Assembly: GCF_007120195.1 (NCBI RefSeq)
Contig: NZ_SKOG01000073.1
Location: 1-59,886, forward strand
DNA length: 59,886 bases
DNA from: Aquisalimonas sp.
Lineage (GTDB): Bacteria; Pseudomonadota; Gammaproteobacteria; Nitrococcales; Aquisalimonadaceae
Reading direction: 5' to 3'
The translations under genes were made by a program, and so were the position numbers. This document shows, in pieces, positions 57,160 to 59,886 of the stretch. The stretch's first letter is position 1. The number at the start of each line of letters is the position of its first letter. The notes under the pieces were generated by a model. The model saw nothing but the letters and a program-made list of their open reading frames with translations, had not been told where the DNA came from and ran no database searches.

Positions 57160-58365
57160 ATGGATTTCCAGCATTCGCCGCGCGTGCAGGACCTGCAGCA
57201 GCGGCTCACCGCGTTCATGAACGAGCACGTCTACCCCAACGAGCACGCCTTCAATCAGCAGGTGAAGGAACAGCGCTGGAAGTCTCCGGCGGTTCTGGAA
57301 ACGCTCAAGGCCAAGGCCCGGGAGCAGGGGCTCTGGAACCTGTTCATGCCGGACGCAAACTACGGCCCGGGGCTCGCCAACATCGAGTACGCGCCGCTGG
57401 CGGAGATCATGGGGCGGGTGTTCTGGGCCGCCGAGGTGTTCAACTGCAATGCCCCGGACACCGGGAATATGGAGGTGCTCCTCAAGTACGGCACCGAAGA
57501 GCAGCGGCAGCGCTGGCTCATCCCCCTGCTCGCCGGCGAGATCCGTTCTGCCTTCGCCATGACCGAACCCGCCGTGGCCTCGAGCGACGCCACCAACGTG
57601 GAGACCTCCATCCTGCGCGACGGCGACGACTACGTGATCAATGGGCGCAAGTGGTTCATTACCAACGCCATGCACGAACGCTGCGCGATCTTCATCGTCA
57701 TGGGCAAGTCCGACCCGGACAACCCTAACCGCCACCTGCAGCAGACGCAGATCCTGGTGCCGCGTGACACCCCAGGGCTCTCCGTGGCACGACCGCTGAG
57801 CACGCTGGGCTACTACGAGGAGCCGGGCGGGCACGCGGAGGTCGTGTTCGATACTGTCCGGGTGCCAAAGGAGAACCTGCTGCTGGGTGAGGGCCGCGGT
57901 TTCGAGGTGGCCCAGGGCCGCCTGGGGCCGGGCCGTATTCACCACTGCATGCGCCTGATCGGCGCGGCGCAGCGGTCGCTGGAGTTCGCCTGCAAGCGGG
58001 TGGAGGGCCGGGAGGTGTTCGGCCGGAAGCTGAGCCAGCAGGGCTCGGTGCGGGAGGCCATCGCCGTAATGGCGTCAAAGGTGGAGATGTGCCGCCTGTT
58101 GACGCTGCGGGCCGCCGACAAGATGGACAGCGAGGGCACCAAGGAGGCGCGGGATCTGATTGCCATGGCCAAAATCATGGTTCCCCAGCTAACCTCGGAG
58201 GTTCTGGACATGGCCATCCAGATGCACGGCGCCGGCGGCCTGAGCGAGGATTACTTCATGGCGGAGGCGTTCAACTACGCCCGCTGGTGCCGCATGGCGG
58301 ACGGGCCGGACCAGGTGCACATGATGTCCCTGGGCAAGCAGGTCATCCGCCAGTACAGCAACTAA
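57160..58365 (+). CDS. Acyl-CoA dehydrogenase of the ACAD10/11 type
   Basis: A 401-residue FAD enzyme. It has MTEPAVASSDATNVETSI and GRKWFITNAMHERCAIFIVMGK, diagnostic of the ACAD10/11 group, and MADGPDQVH in place of the usual YEGT motif. Bacterial members with a partner kinase help convert 4-hydroxyacyl-CoA via a phosphorylated intermediate; LvaC of Pseudomonas putida is an example. The kinase gene follows after 12 bp. ATG behind GGAGGAG. Confidence 0.88.
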   Translation: MDFQHSPRVQDLQQRLTAFMNEHVYPNEHAFNQQVKEQRWKSPAVLETLKAKAREQGLWNLFMPDANYGPGLANIEYAPLAEIMGRVFWAAEVFNCNAPDTGNMEVLLKYGTEEQRQRWLIPLLAGEIRSAFAMTEPAVASSDATNVETSILRDGDDYVINGRKWFITNAMHERCAIFIVMGKSDPDNPNRHLQQTQILVPRDTPGLSVARPLSTLGYYEEPGGHAEVVFDTVRVPKENLLLGEGRGFEVAQGRLGPGRIHHCMRLIGAAQRSLEFACKRVEGREVFGRKLSQQGSVREAIAVMASKVEMCRLLTLRAADKMDSEGTKEARDLIAMAKIMVPQLTSEVLDMAIQMHGAGGLSEDYFMAEAFNYARWCRMADGPDQVHMMSLGKQVIRQYSN

Positions 58366-58377
58366 GGAGGACGCGGC

Positions 58378-59397
58378 ATGAACGATTCCGTCGACCAGCT
58401 GAACCTCAACCGCCTGCAGCCCTACCTGGCCGAGCGCATCCGCGGATTCGGTACGATCGAGGAATGCAGGAAGTTCTCCGGCGGCCAGTCCAACCCCGCC
58501 TTTTTGCTTACCACCGGCGGCGGCCGCTATGTCCTGCGGCGCAAGCCGCCTGGCGAGCTGTTGAAATCCGCCCATGCCGTGGACCGCGAGTACCGCGTCA
58601 TGAAAGCCCTCGGCGACACCCCGGTACCGGTGCCGCGCATGCGCCTGCTGTGCGAGGACGAGGACGTAATCGGCTCCATGTTCTACGTCATGGAGTTCGT
58701 CGAGGGGCGCATCCACTGGAACGCGGCGCTGCCGGAGTGCAGCCCGGGGGAGCGCAGCGCCATCTACCACAACATGGTGGGCGTGTTGGCGGCGATTCAC
58801 AACGTGGACGTGGAGGCGGTCGGGCTTGGCGATTTCGGTAAGCCGGGCAATTACTTCACGCGCCAGCTCAACCGCTGGAGCAAGCAGTACTACGCCTCGG
58901 AGACGGAGAAGAACCCGGCCATGGACGCACTCATCCAGTGGCTCGAAGCCAACATGCCGGAGGATGACGGCCGGGTGTCGCTGATCCACGGCGACTACCG
59001 CATCGACAACCTGATCATTCACCCGGAGACACCGGACATTCTGGCGGTGCTGGACTGGGAACTCTCAACCCTGGGCCACCCCTGGGGCGACATCGCCTAC
59101 CAGTGCATGCAGCTGCGCCTGCCTCCGGATGCCGCCATCCCCGGCCTGGGAGAGCTGGACCGCCGAGAGCTGGGGATCCCTGCGGAGGACGAGTACGTCG
59201 CCGCCTACTGCCGGCTCACCGGCATCTACGAGATTCCAAACTGGAACTTCTATATCGTCTTCAACTACTTTCGCCTGGCGGCCATCCTCCAGGGCATCCG
59301 TAAACGGGCGCTGGACGGCAACGCCTCCAGCGAGAGAGCGTTCGAGTACGGCAACATGGCGCGGCCGCTCTCCGAGACCGCCGTGCAATTGATCTGA
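58378..59397 (+). CDS. Aminoglycoside phosphotransferase-fold kinase (ACAD10/11 or LvaA type)
   Basis: A 339-residue APH-fold kinase. The glycine-rich start FSGGQSNPAFLLTT binds ATP, the catalytic loop is LIHGDYRIDNLIIH and the metal Asp is in AVLDWELSTLGHP. This pattern is that of the N-terminal kinase domain of ACAD11 and of LvaA, which phosphorylates 4-hydroxyvaleryl-CoA. Here it is a separate protein, preceded by AAGGAGGACG. With the upstream dehydrogenase it probably opens a 4-hydroxyacyl-CoA route; the chain length is unknown. Confidence 0.88.
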   Translation: MNDSVDQLNLNRLQPYLAERIRGFGTIEECRKFSGGQSNPAFLLTTGGGRYVLRRKPPGELLKSAHAVDREYRVMKALGDTPVPVPRMRLLCEDEDVIGSMFYVMEFVEGRIHWNAALPECSPGERSAIYHNMVGVLAAIHNVDVEAVGLGDFGKPGNYFTRQLNRWSKQYYASETEKNPAMDALIQWLEANMPEDDGRVSLIHGDYRIDNLIIHPETPDILAVLDWELSTLGHPWGDIAYQCMQLRLPPDAAIPGLGELDRRELGIPAEDEYVAAYCRLTGIYEIPNWNFYIVFNYFRLAAILQGIRKRALDGNASSERAFEYGNMARPLSETAVQLI

Positions 59398-59498
59398 GCC
59401 ACCCGAGGAGAGTCGATAACTACAGGGGTTGAGCTGCTCCGGTCCCGACGATCCAACCGCCGGTGCACCGGCCAATCATCGCCGCAGCGCTGTTCCGG

Positions 59499-59627
59499 GG
59501 ACTGCTGCAAGCCGGCGTGAACTGCTCGGTCGTTGCGTTGCGGCTCGGCCACGAATCAGTTCCACCGGCCCAGGTCTAGTTGCACGCGCACTTGGCGCTC
59601 AAGGAGGCCGCACTGATGACGGCGCCT
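59499..59627 (+). pseudogene. Tyrosine recombinase C-terminal remnant
   Basis: One frame reads GLLQAGVNCSVVALRLGHES, then a stop at the TAG at 59577-59579, then LHAHLALKEAAL. This matches the C-terminal end of small IS/transposon-type tyrosine recombinases, LLQAGVD-SVIALWLGHESV-TTQxYLHA-LALKE. The TAG falls exactly at the catalytic tyrosine. Upstream, no Arg-box is recognisable, so the gene is deleted as well as stopped. Confidence 0.7.
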
Positions 59628-59637
59628 ATGAGCAAGG

Positions 59638-59721
59638 CTCGCGCACACCATAGAAGACCCCATCAACCGGATCGACCAACTCTTGCCCTGGAATATGCAG
59701 GAGTTCCGGCCGGTCGACTGA
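59638..59721 (+). pseudogene. IS66-family transposase C-terminal remnant
   Basis: The frame LAHTIEDPINRIDQLLPWNM ending EFRPVD and stop TGA (59719-59721) resembles the end of IS66 TnpC proteins (D-INRIDELLPWN). An in-frame TGA is directly upstream, so only this tail is left, next to the recombinase remnant. Confidence 0.5.
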
Positions 59722-59886
59722 GCAAGCCGAAGTACATCGTCAACGCGGTGGCCGGACGGGTACATACATCCTGAAGATTAGAAAGTAAATATTCACACTC
59801 TTTCACGCCACTATTCCGCAGCCCCAAAAGCGACACCTCCCTAGTCTAGGCCTCAGCAGTCAATCAGCCGACTCTGCTTGGCTGCC
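59722..59886. other. Terminal stretch without gene
   Basis: No ORF with recognisable product. The sequence becomes more AT-rich from 59777 (AAAGTAAATATTCACAC) and the window ends. It may continue the mobile-element remnants. Confidence 0.4.

Overview
The window is about 60 kb of GC-rich, gene-dense bacterial chromosome. It has the leuS-lptE pair with a divergent YbeL-type zinc-ribbon gene, RND efflux, MetH and a heterotetrameric sarcosine oxidase. This gene set and the codon use suggest a gammaproteobacterium, possibly a moderately halophilic Ectothiorhodospiraceae-like lineage; that placement is inference. I see no rRNA, tRNA, CRISPR array or prophage.

Layout: (1) 1-5.8 kb: a MITE-like imperfect palindrome abuts the lptE stop, followed by leuS/lptE (minus), a perfect 39-bp palindrome, a zinc-ribbon gene (plus) and an amidoligase plus glutamine amidotransferase pair with overlapping ORFs. 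(2) 6-17.3 kb: metH (plus) faces a minus-strand run made of an HtrA-like lipoprotein protease, a Bax-like glucosaminidase, an RND adaptor, an RND pump and a YihY/BrkB membrane protein. (3) 17.5-23.2 kb: thioesterase, threonine ammonia-lyase, MFS carrier, glyoxalase I, an MDR oxidoreductase, and a tandem universal stress protein with an exact FNR/Anr box upstream. (4) 23.3-28.8 kb: one 1844-residue protein made of two UvrA-like halves. (5) 28.8-36.6 kb: soxBDAG behind a V4R-like gene, divergent from an MTHFR-like gene; then a nitroreductase. Sarcosine oxidase makes methylene-THF, so the MTHFR-like protein probably handles the one-carbon unit.

(6) 36.7-59.4 kb is an acyl-CoA catabolic island. 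An LCAD-like dehydrogenase, a 3-hydroxyacyl-CoA SDR, an alpha-methylacyl-CoA racemase and a thiolase suit methyl-branched acyl-CoA oxidation. The minus strand from 56.6 to 41.7 kb has thirteen genes in one direction: acyl-CoA synthetase, a five-gene Liv-type ABC importer, a PaaK-like ligase, then the full valine/isobutyrate route (mmsA, isobutyryl-CoA dehydrogenase, enoyl-CoA hydratase, HIBYL-CoA hydrolase, mmsB) and a divergent crotonase. Divergent from these are an ACAD10/11-type dehydrogenase and an aminoglycoside-phosphotransferase-like kinase, a pair linked to 4-hydroxyacyl-CoA breakdown. Hairpins between the ABC genes may set their relative expression.

(7) 59.5-59.7 kb holds remnants of mobile elements: the end of a tyrosine recombinase whose catalytic Tyr codon is now TAG, and the end of an IS66-family transposase.

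The least-described items are the amidoligase pair with a membrane-helix insertion, the double UvrA, the CTAGTGTC palindrome family, and the uptake/activation island linked to the kinase-ACAD pair.
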